A stretch of DNA of 64,000 bases from JBKBKC01 sp046294265 (GTDB taxonomy: Bacteria; Pseudomonadota; Alphaproteobacteria; Rhodobacterales; Rhodobacteraceae), in the NCBI GenBank assembly GCA_046294265.1, contig JBKBKC010000002.1:248001-312000 (forward strand), in the 5' to 3' direction. Each line of letters starts with the position of its first letter. Position 1 is the stretch's first letter. The notes under the pieces were generated by a model. The model was not told where the DNA came from and did not search any database. It saw only the letters and a list, made by a program, of their open reading frames with translations. Below, piece after piece: positions 57,102 through 64,000 of this stretch. The position numbers and the translations under genes were made by a program.

Positions 57102-57220
57102 CCGCAAGATGAAAGTATCGGCAGGCGGCGCAATGTCCAGCATCCCCGTCGGCGCGGTGTGCTTTCCCCTGCGTCACCCCCCCCCCAAAGCCTCCCGCGC
57201 CGCGCGCAGCACCCCCAGGA

Positions 57221-58597
57221 TCAGCCGATCCGACCCCAGAGGTCATAGTCCCCCGCCTCTTCGACCGTCACGGTCACGATGTCGCCGGGTTGCAGCGCGT
57301 CATGGCCCGCGTCGATGTAAAGGTGTCCGTCGATTTCGGGCGCATCGGCGCGGGTGCGGCAGGTGGCCCCTTCGTCATCCACGCTGTCCACGATCACCGG
57401 CATCCTCTGGCCTACCTTCGCGGCCAGTTTCGCCGCCGAGATGGCTTGGGCCTTTTCCATGAAGCGGTGAAAGCGGTCCTCTTTCACGTCGTCGGGCACA
57501 TGGTCGGGCAGGGCGTTCGACCGCGCGCCCTTCACGTTTTCATAGCGGAAGGCGCCCACGCGATCCAGTTGCGCCGCGTCCAGCCAGTCGAGCAGGGTCT
57601 GGAATTCGGCCTCGGTCTCGCCCGGATAGCCAACAATGAAGGTGGAGCGGATGGAAAGGTCGGGGCAGACCGCGCGCCAGGCGGCAAGCTCGTCCAGCGT
57701 GCGGGCCGCCGCCGCGGGCCGGGCCATGCGGCGCAGCGTGTCGGGGTGGGCGTGCTGGAACGGGATGTCGAGGTAGGGCAGCACCGACCCCTCTGCCATC
57801 AGCGGGATCAGGTCGCGCACATGCGGGTAGGGATAGACATAATGCAGGCGCACCCAGGCCCCGAGGCTACCCAGATCGCGCGCAAGGTCGGTGATATGGG
57901 CGCGGTGGCCCCGGTCGGCGGCGTGTTTCAGGTCCACGCCATAGGCGCTGGTGTCCTGGCTGATGACCAGCAGTTCGCGCACCCCTGCCGCGACAAGCCG
58001 TTCCGCCTCGCGCATGACCGCGTGGGCCGGGCGGCTTTGCAGTTTTCCGCGCATGTCGGGGATGATGCAGAATTTGCAGGCGTGGTTACAGCCCTCGGAG
58101 ATCTTGAGATAGCTGTAGTGGCGCGGCGTCAGGCTGACCGAGCTTGCGGGCAGAAGGTCGATGAACGGATCGGGGCTGGGCGGCACGGCGGCATGGACGG
58201 CATCCACCACCGCCTCATATTGATGCGGGCCCGTTACCGCGAGGACGCGGGGGTGGGCCCCGGTGATGTAGTCCGGTTCCGCGCCGAGGCAGCCCGTCAC
58301 GATCACCCGGCCGTTTTCGCGCAGCGCCTCGCCGATGGCCTCCAGGCTTTCGGCCTTGGCGCTGTCGAGAAAGCCGCAGGTGTTCACGATCACCGCATCC
58401 GCGCCCTGATAGTCGGGGCTGATGGCATAGCCTTCCGCGCGCAGGCGGGTCAGGATGCGTTCGCTGTCCACTAGCGCCTTGGGGCAGCCCAAGGAGACCA
58501 TGCCGATGGTCGGCTGGCCATCGCGGCGGGTGGCGCGGGTGTCGGGCACGCTGGCGCGGGCAAGGTCGGGGCGCAGAAGGGGCGGGGTCTGGGTCAT
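57221..58597 (-). CDS. rimO: Ribosomal protein S12 methylthiotransferase RimO
   Basis: A 458-residue radical SAM enzyme that methylthiolates the conserved aspartate of ribosomal protein S12. The N-terminal MTTase domain (IGMVSLGCPKALVDSERIL; VIVNTCGFLDSAKAES; VTGCLGAEPDY) supplies three Cys for one cluster. The SAM cluster motif CxxxCxxC is CNHACKFCIIP. The C-terminal TRAM domain ends GDIVTVTVEEAGDYDLWG. The start is ATG 58597; the frame stays open to 59038, antisense to asmA. It is divergent from the AsmA gene. Confidence 0.95.
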   Translation of the reverse strand: MTQTPPLLRPDLARASVPDTRATRRDGQPTIGMVSLGCPKALVDSERILTRLRAEGYAISPDYQGADAVIVNTCGFLDSAKAESLEAIGEALRENGRVIVTGCLGAEPDYITGAHPRVLAVTGPHQYEAVVDAVHAAVPPSPDPFIDLLPASSVSLTPRHYSYLKISEGCNHACKFCIIPDMRGKLQSRPAHAVMREAERLVAAGVRELLVISQDTSAYGVDLKHAADRGHRAHITDLARDLGSLGAWVRLHYVYPYPHVRDLIPLMAEGSVLPYLDIPFQHAHPDTLRRMARPAAAARTLDELAAWRAVCPDLSIRSTFIVGYPGETEAEFQTLLDWLDAAQLDRVGAFRYENVKGARSNALPDHVPDDVKEDRFHRFMEKAQAISAAKLAAKVGQRMPVIVDSVDDEGATCRTRADAPEIDGHLYIDAGHDALQPGDIVTVTVEEAGDYDLWGRIG

Positions 58598-58752
58598 GGT
58601 CGCCGCGTCATAGCGGGAAAGCGGGGCCGCGGGTAGGGGCAAAGCGGGTGGCAGCGGGCCGCTCACCCTTGCGTGGGCAGGGTCCTGCGGGCTTGCCCGA
58701 GGGGGGTGGATGGCCGTAGAATACCCCATATCTTGAGGGCATCGGAGGGGCC

Positions 58753-60753
58753 ATGCGCTGGATCGTGCGGGGGCTTTCGGCAGTGGTGGCGCTGGTCGTG
58801 CTGACGCTGGCGGCACTGTGGCTGATCCCGTCCGAGGTGGTGGCGCGCGCGGCCTCGGCGCAGTTCGAGCGTCTGACAGGGCGCGCGCTGACCATCGAGG
58901 GGGGCATCCGGCCCACCGTCTGGCCGGTGATCGGGGTGTCCACCGGGCCGGTGACGCTGGCCAATGCCGACTGGTCGGCCGAGGGGCCGATGATGCAGGC
59001 CGAGGCGCTGGTGATGGCGTTGGATATAGGTGCGGCACTTGGCGGGCGGGTGCAGCTGCGCGCGGTCGAGGTGCGGGGCCTGCGGCTGGTGCTGGAGCGG
59101 TTCGGCGACGGGCGGGTGAACTGGGCCACCGCGCCGGGCGCTGCGGCCCCGGTGGCCACCGGGCCGGGCGGGGCAGGGGCCGCGCCGGTCACGCTGGAGC
59201 GCGGGCAGATCAGCGGCGGCACGGTGGTCTGGATCGACCATGCCGCAGGCAGCCGCCAGACCATCGGGGCGATCGAGGCCGTGGCAAGCCTGATCGCCCC
59301 GGATGGTGCGGTGACGCTGGAAGGGACGGCGCGGATGGGCGACACGCCCTTGCGCCTGTCCCTGCGGGCGGCGGATGCCGGGGCGCTGGCGGCGGGCCGC
59401 GTGACGCCGGTAGAGCTGACCGCGGCTGCGGGCGGGACGACGGTTGACTTCGACGGGCGCGCGGGCCTGTCGCCGCTGGTGGCCGAAGGGCGCCTGGCCG
59501 CCAACCTGGCCGACCTGCGCGCGCTGGCCGCGCTGACCGGGGCGGGGGTGCCCGACCTGCCCGAGGGGTTGGGCCGCCGTGTGCGCGAGGTGACGGGGCA
59601 GCTGACGCTGGCCCCCGCAGGCTCGGCGCATCTGCGCGATGGCGGGCTGGTGCTGGACGCCAACCGGCTGTCGCTGGCCGCCGATCTCACGCTGGACGGG
59701 CCACGCCCGAAACTGGCCGCGCAGGTGCAGGGCGGCACGCTGGTGCTGGCCGGACCGGCAGCCCCGGGGGCGGGCGGCGGGGGCGGGGCACCCTCCGGCG
59801 CGGATGCCGGGTGGAGCCGGGCCGCGATGGATGTCTCGGCGCTGGGGGTGATGGATGCCGAGGTGGCGATCCGCGCCGACGCGCTGGATCTGGGTGCCAC
59901 CCGCACCGGCCCGCTGCGCCTGATGCTGACGCTGGACCGCGCCCGCGCGGTGATCGAGGCGCGCGAGGTGCAGGCCTGGGGCGGGCAGATCACCGGGCAG
60001 TTCGTGCTGAACGGGCGGTCGGGCATGTCGGTCGGCGGCGATCTGGTGCTGGCGGGTCTGGCGATGCAGCCCCTTCTGGCCGAGATGGCGGGCTATGACC
60101 GGCTGTCCGCGACCGGCGACCTGCGGGTGAAATTCCTCGGGCTGGGCAACAGCATGGCGGCGATCATGGCATCGCTGTCGGGCGAGGGGCGGCTGGTGCT
60201 GGGGCGGGGCGAGCTGCGCGGGCTCGACCTTCTGGGGATGCTGCGCACGCTGGACCCCGGGTTTGTTGGCGCCGGGCAGCGCACCATCTTTGACGGGATC
60301 AGCGGCAGTTTCACCATCCGCGACGGGGTGCTGCGCAACGACGACCTGCGGCTGGCGGCCCCCTATCTGACGGCTGCGGGCCAGGGGACGGTGGGCCTTG
60401 GGGCGCAGGTGCTCGACTATCGCATCACGCCCACGGCGCTGGCCCGCGAGGATGGCACCGGCGGCTTGCGGGTGCCACTGGCCATTTCCGGCCCGTGGTC
60501 GGCGCCCCGGTTCCGGCTGGACCTGAAGGCGCTGGCCGACGAGGAACTGGCCGAGGAGCGCGCCAAGCTGGAAGCGCGCGCGAAAGAGGCCGAGGCCCGC
60601 GCCAAGGCCGCGCTGGAGGCGAAGGCCGCCGAAGAGCTGGGCATCGTGCGGCAGGACGGCGAAAGCCTTGAAAACGCCGCGAGGCGCCGCGCCGAAGAGG
60701 CGCTGCGCGACGAGGCGGGGCGGGCCCTGAACCGGCTCCTGGGCGGAAACTGA
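58753..60753 (+). CDS. AsmA-family protein
   Basis: A 666-residue envelope protein with an N-terminal membrane anchor (IVRGLSAVVALVVLTLAALW) and a long beta-rich periplasmic part. The AsmA_2 C-terminal domain has LSATGDLRVKFLGLGNSMAA, GRGELRGLDLLGMLRTLDPG and FDGISGSFTIRDGVLRNDDL. AsmA-like proteins form lipid-transport bridges or affect outer-membrane assembly. Residues 595-666 are an unusual Ala/Glu/Lys-rich coiled coil (ERAKLEARAKEAEARAKAAL). GGAGG precedes the ATG by five bases. Confidence 0.9.
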   Translation: MRWIVRGLSAVVALVVLTLAALWLIPSEVVARAASAQFERLTGRALTIEGGIRPTVWPVIGVSTGPVTLANADWSAEGPMMQAEALVMALDIGAALGGRVQLRAVEVRGLRLVLERFGDGRVNWATAPGAAAPVATGPGGAGAAPVTLERGQISGGTVVWIDHAAGSRQTIGAIEAVASLIAPDGAVTLEGTARMGDTPLRLSLRAADAGALAAGRVTPVELTAAAGGTTVDFDGRAGLSPLVAEGRLAANLADLRALAALTGAGVPDLPEGLGRRVREVTGQLTLAPAGSAHLRDGGLVLDANRLSLAADLTLDGPRPKLAAQVQGGTLVLAGPAAPGAGGGGGAPSGADAGWSRAAMDVSALGVMDAEVAIRADALDLGATRTGPLRLMLTLDRARAVIEAREVQAWGGQITGQFVLNGRSGMSVGGDLVLAGLAMQPLLAEMAGYDRLSATGDLRVKFLGLGNSMAAIMASLSGEGRLVLGRGELRGLDLLGMLRTLDPGFVGAGQRTIFDGISGSFTIRDGVLRNDDLRLAAPYLTAAGQGTVGLGAQVLDYRITPTALAREDGTGGLRVPLAISGPWSAPRFRLDLKALADEELAEERAKLEARAKEAEARAKAALEAKAAEELGIVRQDGESLENAARRRAEEALRDEAGRALNRLLGGN

Positions 60754-60761
60754 GCCGCCCG

Positions 60762-60998
60762 TCAGCGCATGTTCTTGAGCGCTTCTCCGGCGATCTTGGC
60801 GGCTTCTGCCTGCGCATCGGCCATCTTCTTCAGCGCCTCGTTCAGCTTTTTCATGTTCTGCTGCGCTTCGCCGTCGGCCTTGCCGTCCGAACCTGCCTTG
60901 CTTTCCAGCTCCGCCAACGCCTTGTTGAGGTTCTTGTTGTCGGTCGAAAGCGTTTTTGCGAATTTGTTGACGTCCTTGGCGAGTTTTCCGATGCTCAT
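60762..60998 (-). CDS. Small coiled-coil protein
   Basis: A 78-residue, highly charged, all-helical protein: MSIGKLAKDVNKFAKTLSTD, then NKALAELESKAG and MKKLNEALKKMADAQAEAAK. No signal or membrane segment is present. I do not recognise a named family. GGGAG lies eight bases before ATG 60998. It is convergent with the AsmA gene with an eight-base gap. The Lys/Asn content is higher than in its neighbours. Possible roles as a small scaffold or nucleoid-type protein are guesses. Confidence 0.7.
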   Translation of the reverse strand: MSIGKLAKDVNKFAKTLSTDNKNLNKALAELESKAGSDGKADGEAQQNMKKLNEALKKMADAQAEAAKIAGEALKNMR

Positions 60999-61165
60999 GT
61001 GCAGCACTCCCTTGGTTGCAATGCCGATAGTAAACCAGTTTTCACGCATTTTTGAAAGTGTCGCATGACGGGGGTTGGCTGCCGCATGCCGAGGCGCCGC
61101 CCCTGCAAGGCGCGGTATTCCTGCATCGCCTGTGGCGTGCGTGCCATGTTGTTGCCGATCCGCAC

Positions 61166-61190
61166 TAGCCCGGCACGCGGGGCCGGGCTA
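61166..61190. other. Inverted repeat in the gap before the LpxR-like gene
   Basis: TAGCCCGGC (61166-61174) and GCCGGGCTA (61182-61190) form a perfect 9-bp stem with a 7-base loop. It lies 46 bases before the LpxR-like start and could be an operator or a leader hairpin; no T-tract follows. Confidence 0.4.
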
Positions 61191-61235
61191 CACCTGTGGC
61201 ACGGCTGGGGGGCCTGCAACGGACGGAACGATGCG

Positions 61236-62138
61236 ATGACAAAGGCTCTCCCGGCGTTGCTTGCGCTGTTTTGTGCATGTGCGGCCCCTGCGATGGCGCA
61301 GGATCGCGTGACCCTCGGCTTCGGGCGGCTGTTCAGCAATGACAGACTTGGCGACGCGCGCGACCGCTGGCGGTCGGGATCCTATACCGTCAGCATGGTG
61401 CGGGGCACGGACTGGCGAGGCCAGGCGCCCGCGCGGTTCGGCGATATCGTGGAATACCGTGTGCGGGCCGAAATCGTGGCCCCGCAGAACCTGTCGCGCC
61501 CGGCGCGGGGTGACCGGCGCTATGCCGGGATGCTGTCGATCGGGATGCACAGCCATGCCGCGATGGCGGGGTTCGAGACGCGGCTGGGCCTTGATCTGGT
61601 GGGAACCGGGTCGGCAACCGGGGTGGGGCGGTTCCAGTCCTGGGTGCACGGCATCCTCGATCTGCCAAAGCCCGCCCTGGGCAACCAAATCCCCAACCGC
61701 ATCCATCCCACGCTCTCGGCCGAGGTCGGGCGCAGCCTGTCGCTGGGCGGTGCGCAACTGCGCCCCTTTGTCGAGGCGCAGACGGGGATCGAGACCTATC
61801 TGCGGGCCGGGGCCGATGTGACCATCGGGCGTTTCGGCACGGGGGCCCTGATGCTGCGCGACCCGACCACGGGGCAACGCTACACCGGCATCCGCGGTCG
61901 CGCAGAGCCGGGGTTCAGCCTGACTTTCGGCGGCGACGTGGCGCGGGTGACCGACAGCGCGCTGCTGCCCGCGGGCGGCCCCGCGCCGCTGCGCACGCGC
62001 GACCGGTTGCGGCTGGGCCTGCACTGGCAGGGCGACAGGTCCGAAGTGTTCTACGGCATCGCCCGGCTGGGCCGCGAATTCGAGGGCCAGCCGGGAGGCC
62101 AGATGGTCGGGTCGATTCGCGCCCGCATCCGGTTCTGA
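61236..62138 (+). CDS. LpxR-like lipid A 3-O-deacylase (DUF2219)
   Basis: A 300-residue outer-membrane protein with a signal peptide (cut after AMA, residue 21). It resembles LpxR, which removes the 3'-acyloxyacyl chain of lipid A. Residues in line with the LpxR active site are Asn35-Asp36 (FSNDRLGDARDRW), Ser49 (SGSY) and His138 (GSATGVGRFQSWVHG). The protein ends in RIRF, a barrel-type terminal Phe. Beta strands alternate throughout. Enzyme activity is inferred from these residues; the deviation from canonical sequences makes me cautious. Confidence 0.82.
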   Translation: MTKALPALLALFCACAAPAMAQDRVTLGFGRLFSNDRLGDARDRWRSGSYTVSMVRGTDWRGQAPARFGDIVEYRVRAEIVAPQNLSRPARGDRRYAGMLSIGMHSHAAMAGFETRLGLDLVGTGSATGVGRFQSWVHGILDLPKPALGNQIPNRIHPTLSAEVGRSLSLGGAQLRPFVEAQTGIETYLRAGADVTIGRFGTGALMLRDPTTGQRYTGIRGRAEPGFSLTFGGDVARVTDSALLPAGGPAPLRTRDRLRLGLHWQGDRSEVFYGIARLGREFEGQPGGQMVGSIRARIRF

Positions 62139-62252
62139 TCCCGCGCGGGCGCAGCTTTCCCGAAACTGTGGCCATTCTGCCCTAGTCACATGAAGAACGT
62201 CCTGTTAACCTTTGCGCACAAACAACAATAATAACGAGCAGGCATACAGGCG

Positions 62253-63311
62253 ATGGGAACGGGCTTTCGGGCGACGTTCGTCATATCCTGGTCACAGACG
62301 GAAACGGACGGCCTTTGTGCCGCGCCCCCTGCAATGATCGCTCCCGGGGTTGCCTGGCGCTGGTCGGGTCAGGCGGTGCGCGTGGATGGCGCGGCGGGCG
62401 TTCTGGTTCTGGATGGGGCCGAGGGGGCGGCGGAACTGCGTGCGCGTGCGGCGCGCATGGTGCGGCGGCTGGTCGGGGCGGCCCTTGCGGAAGCGGGGCC
62501 GCAGCGTGAGGCCCCGGAGGAGCCGATGCGCGACCAGGGCTTTGTGCTGACCGATGGTCGCGCGCGCTATGACGCCTCGGTGATCGAGGTGCCGGACACC
62601 GGGGCGCGGTTGGTGATGTTCCTCGGCGAGGTGCCGCCCACCGACCGTGACCTGTGGGTGGTCCGGACGAGCCTTGTCGCACAGCCTGAACCGCAGGCCC
62701 CCGCGGGCGGCGTGATCTGCTTTGCCGCAGGCACTTTGCTGCGCAGCGGCCATGGTGCGGCCCGGATCGACGCCCTGCGCCCCGGCGACCGCATCCAGAC
62801 CCGCGACAGCGGGTTGCAGGAGGTGCTGTGGATCGGGCGGCGGCGGATGACTGGTGCGCGGCTCTACGCGATGCCGCACCTGCGGCCCGTGCGCATCCGG
62901 GCGGGGGCGCTGGGGATCGGCCAGCCCGACCGCGCCCTGACCGTGTCGCCGCGTCACCGGATGCTGGTGCGCGGGGGGGCGGCGCGGGCGCTGTTCAACG
63001 AGGACGAGGTGCTGGTTGCTGCCGAGGATCTCGTGGATGGTGGTGCCATCGCCGTGGACGCCTTGGCGCGCGAGGTGACCTATGTGCATGTGCTGCTGGA
63101 GCGGCACGAGGTTGTCTGGGCCAACGGCCTGGCCACCGAGAGCTTCCACCCCGCAGCGGCCGCCCTGGACACGCTCGACCCTCATGATAGGTTCGCACTG
63201 CAGGCGATCCTGCCCGAGATCGCGGGCGATCCGATGTCCTACGGCGATTTTGCCCGCCGCTGCCTGACGCCGACCGAGGCAGCGATCCTGCGTCACGATC
63301 TGGCGGCCTGA
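62253..63311 (+). CDS. Hint-domain (hedgehog/intein-like) protein
   Basis: A 352-residue protein whose residues 153-300 form a Hint_2 domain: nucleophile Cys156 in VICFAAGTLL, then IDALRPGDRIQTRDSGLQEV, LTVSPRHRMLVRGGAA and HEVVWANGLATESFHP. Such domains occur in Rhodobacterales proteins, often ones exported by type I systems, and may self-cleave before the Cys. Residues 1-150 are unlike a known domain. No signal peptide is visible. The final 19 bases overlap the convergent RHH gene. A TTAACC word lies near 62195 in its upstream region. Confidence 0.85.
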   Translation: MGTGFRATFVISWSQTETDGLCAAPPAMIAPGVAWRWSGQAVRVDGAAGVLVLDGAEGAAELRARAARMVRRLVGAALAEAGPQREAPEEPMRDQGFVLTDGRARYDASVIEVPDTGARLVMFLGEVPPTDRDLWVVRTSLVAQPEPQAPAGGVICFAAGTLLRSGHGAARIDALRPGDRIQTRDSGLQEVLWIGRRRMTGARLYAMPHLRPVRIRAGALGIGQPDRALTVSPRHRMLVRGGAARALFNEDEVLVAAEDLVDGGAIAVDALAREVTYVHVLLERHEVVWANGLATESFHPAAAALDTLDPHDRFALQAILPEIAGDPMSYGDFARRCLTPTEAAILRHDLAA

Positions 63312-63523
63312 TCCCGGTAGTGGCGCAAGACATGCAGCCGGATGGCTGAGGCAAGGCCAACGTCGGGCGGGCGGGTTTCGTCGATCTGGGCCGCCAGCGC
63401 ATTGATGCCCTGGTCCCGCCCCGCCGCGATCTCGCGGAAAGCGGCCCAGAACGCCGGCTCCAGCGAGACGCTGGTGCGATGGCCGCGCAAGGTGAGCGAG
63501 TGTTTTTCGGGGCGGTCTGTCAA
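63293..63523 (-). CDS. Ribbon-helix-helix domain regulator
   Basis: A 76-residue DNA-binding protein of the RHH_4 type: KHSLTLRGHRTSVSLEPAFW supplies the ribbon and first helix, then AAFREIAAGRDQGINALAAQ the second. I choose TTG 63523 as start because it gives MTDRPEKHSLTL, the usual family N-terminus; a TTG at 63553 would add ten residues. The ribosome-binding element GAAGGA lies inside a 22-bp palindrome (63529-63550). This suggests self-regulation. The end overlaps the Hint gene by 19 bases. Confidence 0.85.
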   Translation of the reverse strand: MTDRPEKHSLTLRGHRTSVSLEPAFWAAFREIAAGRDQGINALAAQIDETRPPDVGLASAIRLHVLRHYRDQAARS

Positions 63524-63528
63524 GGAGA

Positions 63529-63572
63529 CAAATTCCTTCAAAGGAATTTGCAAATTTCTTTGAAGAAATTTG
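63529..63572. promoter_or_regulatory. Two abutting 22-bp palindromes over the RHH gene start region
   Basis: Palindrome 1 (63529-63550) has arms CAAATTCCTT and AAGGAATTTG; palindrome 2 (63551-63572) has arms CAAATTTCTT and AAGAAATTTG. Each has perfect 10-bp arms and a 2-base centre, and they follow without a gap. They are AT-rich in a GC-rich setting. Palindrome 1 contains the RHH gene ribosome-binding element. They could be RHH operators, an RNA switch, or both. Confidence 0.75.
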
Positions 63573-63610
63573 CCGGTTCCAGCGTTATGGCCGTTGAGTG
63601 CGACACCAGA

Positions 63611-63841
63611 TCAGTCGATCAGTCGTATCGGGTCAGTATTGCAGAAAATCACGAAATGGCCGCTGTTTTCAACCACGCGATAGCCGCGCCGCCGCACCTC
63701 TTGCAAAAACCGTTCTCTGCCGACCAGGCCTTCAACATCGCGGACCTGCCGCCGCACGATCCCGCCCTGGGCGACAGAGCGGGCCGAGAAAAGCTGCGTC
63801 AGCCAGCGGTCGGGTGTGATCGGGGCGGGCAGGGCGCGCAT
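63611..63841 (-). CDS. Small hypothetical protein
   Basis: A 76-residue basic protein: MRALPAPITPDRWLTQLFSA, then RSVAQGGIVRRQVRDVEGLV, GRERFLQEVRRRGYRVVENS and GHFVIFCNTDPIRLID. No signal or membrane part is present. The family is not known to me, though I have the impression such short genes occur near RHH and DUF4169 genes in Rhodobacterales. GGAGGT lies eight bases before the ATG, which supports translation. A short GATCAGTC direct repeat covers its last codons. Confidence 0.75.
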   Translation of the reverse strand: MRALPAPITPDRWLTQLFSARSVAQGGIVRRQVRDVEGLVGRERFLQEVRRRGYRVVENSGHFVIFCNTDPIRLID

Positions 63842-63888
63842 CGGGGATACCTCCGACGCGAGATTGGCGCAGCCTGGTTGACGGAAGG

Positions 63889-64000
63889 TTAATCCTGCGC
63901 CTCCCCCTCGCGCCGATGCGCCTCCAGCGCCTGCGCCGCGCGGTCGGCCTCGGCCTTCTGGCGGTCGCGCTCGGCTGCCGTGAGCCCGAATTTCGCGGCG
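63889..64000 (-). CDS. DUF4169 family protein, C-terminal part (cut by window edge)
   Basis: The last 36 residues are visible, reading AAKFGLTAAERDRQKAEADR and AAQALEAHRREGEAQD before a TAA stop at 63891-63889. The KFGxTxAER start and Ala/Arg/Glu-rich helix match the short DUF4169 family of alphaproteobacteria, function unknown, which I recall next to RHH, sspB and fumC genes. The start lies beyond base 64000. Confidence 0.75.
   Translation of the reverse strand, partial: AAKFGLTAAERDRQKAEADRAAQALEAHRREGEAQD

Noticed and set aside
60995..61148. 50-codon minus-strand frame (MARTPQAMQEYRALQGRRLG...) ending in ATGA over the start of the coiled-coil gene
   Set aside because: The stop-start overlap is suggestive, but there is no good ribosome-binding site and no recognisable feature; conservation would be needed to accept it.
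62190..62202. Possible CtrA site (TTAACC)
   Set aside because: Only one half-site is present; the second TTAA at the proper spacing is missing.
1..64000. Search by eye for CRISPR arrays, insertion sequences, rRNA, prophage and integrase genes
   Set aside because: No regularly spaced repeats, transposase or integrase motifs, or rRNA sequence were seen anywhere in the window.

Overview
The window looks like one contiguous piece of chromosome from an alphaproteobacterium of the Rhodobacterales (Rhodobacteraceae). This rests on the high GC content, gene orders I know from that group (ctaC-ctaB-ctaG-ctaE-surf1-thrC-M16 peptidase; ribE-ribB-ribH-nusB; RHH gene near a DUF4169 gene), an alphaproteobacterial-type tRNA-His without G-1, an MmcB-family gene, a DUF6324-type gene and a SUV3-like helicase. 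I cannot fix the genus. No phage, transposase, CRISPR array or rRNA is visible. Most of it is core genome, with one surface-polysaccharide module.

Layout. 1-896: start of thrS (minus). 1010-6363: three alpha/beta hydrolases, an Anbu proteasome-like protease coupled to a 2-hydroxyacid dehydrogenase, an SCP2 protein and a TPR protein. 6398-11122: a SUV3-like helicase, an S4 RNA-binding protein, ferredoxin FdxA and CarD. 11273-13116: divergent cobS and cobT for late cobalamin assembly. 13175-16505: a CPA2 antiporter, then an Lrp-type regulator divergent from hppD over a clear operator region. 16521-20009: a 1162-residue Pro/Ala-rich membrane protein whose two ends resemble PilM/GspL and PilP/GspC. 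20190-25935: SIMPL protein, metY, a glycine-zipper lipoprotein, gabT, a hypothetical gene and aspC. 26029-27296: XRE regulator, sdhE and an LdtR-like MarR regulator.

27298-31893 is a capsule module (kpsS, an OPX lipoprotein, kpsC) on the minus strand. 32059-35478 holds riboflavin genes and nusB; the RibB protein carries a dead cyclohydrolase II domain. 35519-39317 holds a META lipoprotein, a small membrane protein, a LysR regulator, a DUF481 outer-membrane protein, mmcB and a DUF6324 gene. tRNA-His (39428) and tex follow. 42128-43959 is a small membrane protein plus tldD. 44124-51538 is the cytochrome c oxidase assembly operon running into thrC, an M16 peptidase and a GNAT enzyme. 51722-53975 is glyA and divergent nadK. 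54087-57040 is a sensor-less hybrid kinase coupled to a sigma-54 activator. 57221-64000 is rimO, AsmA, a coiled-coil protein, an LpxR-like deacylase, a Hint-domain protein, an RHH regulator with two abutting 22-bp palindromes in its translation-initiation region, a 76-residue unknown and the end of a DUF4169 gene.

Points most worth following: the twin palindromes over the RHH gene start (63529-63572); the PilM/PilP-like fusion; the lone Anbu gene; the blind kinase with an Hpt domain and a repeat-expanded receiver loop; a six-copy intergenic repeat family that sits at gene ends; and the G-1-less tRNA-His. All family assignments come from reading motifs, not from database searches.
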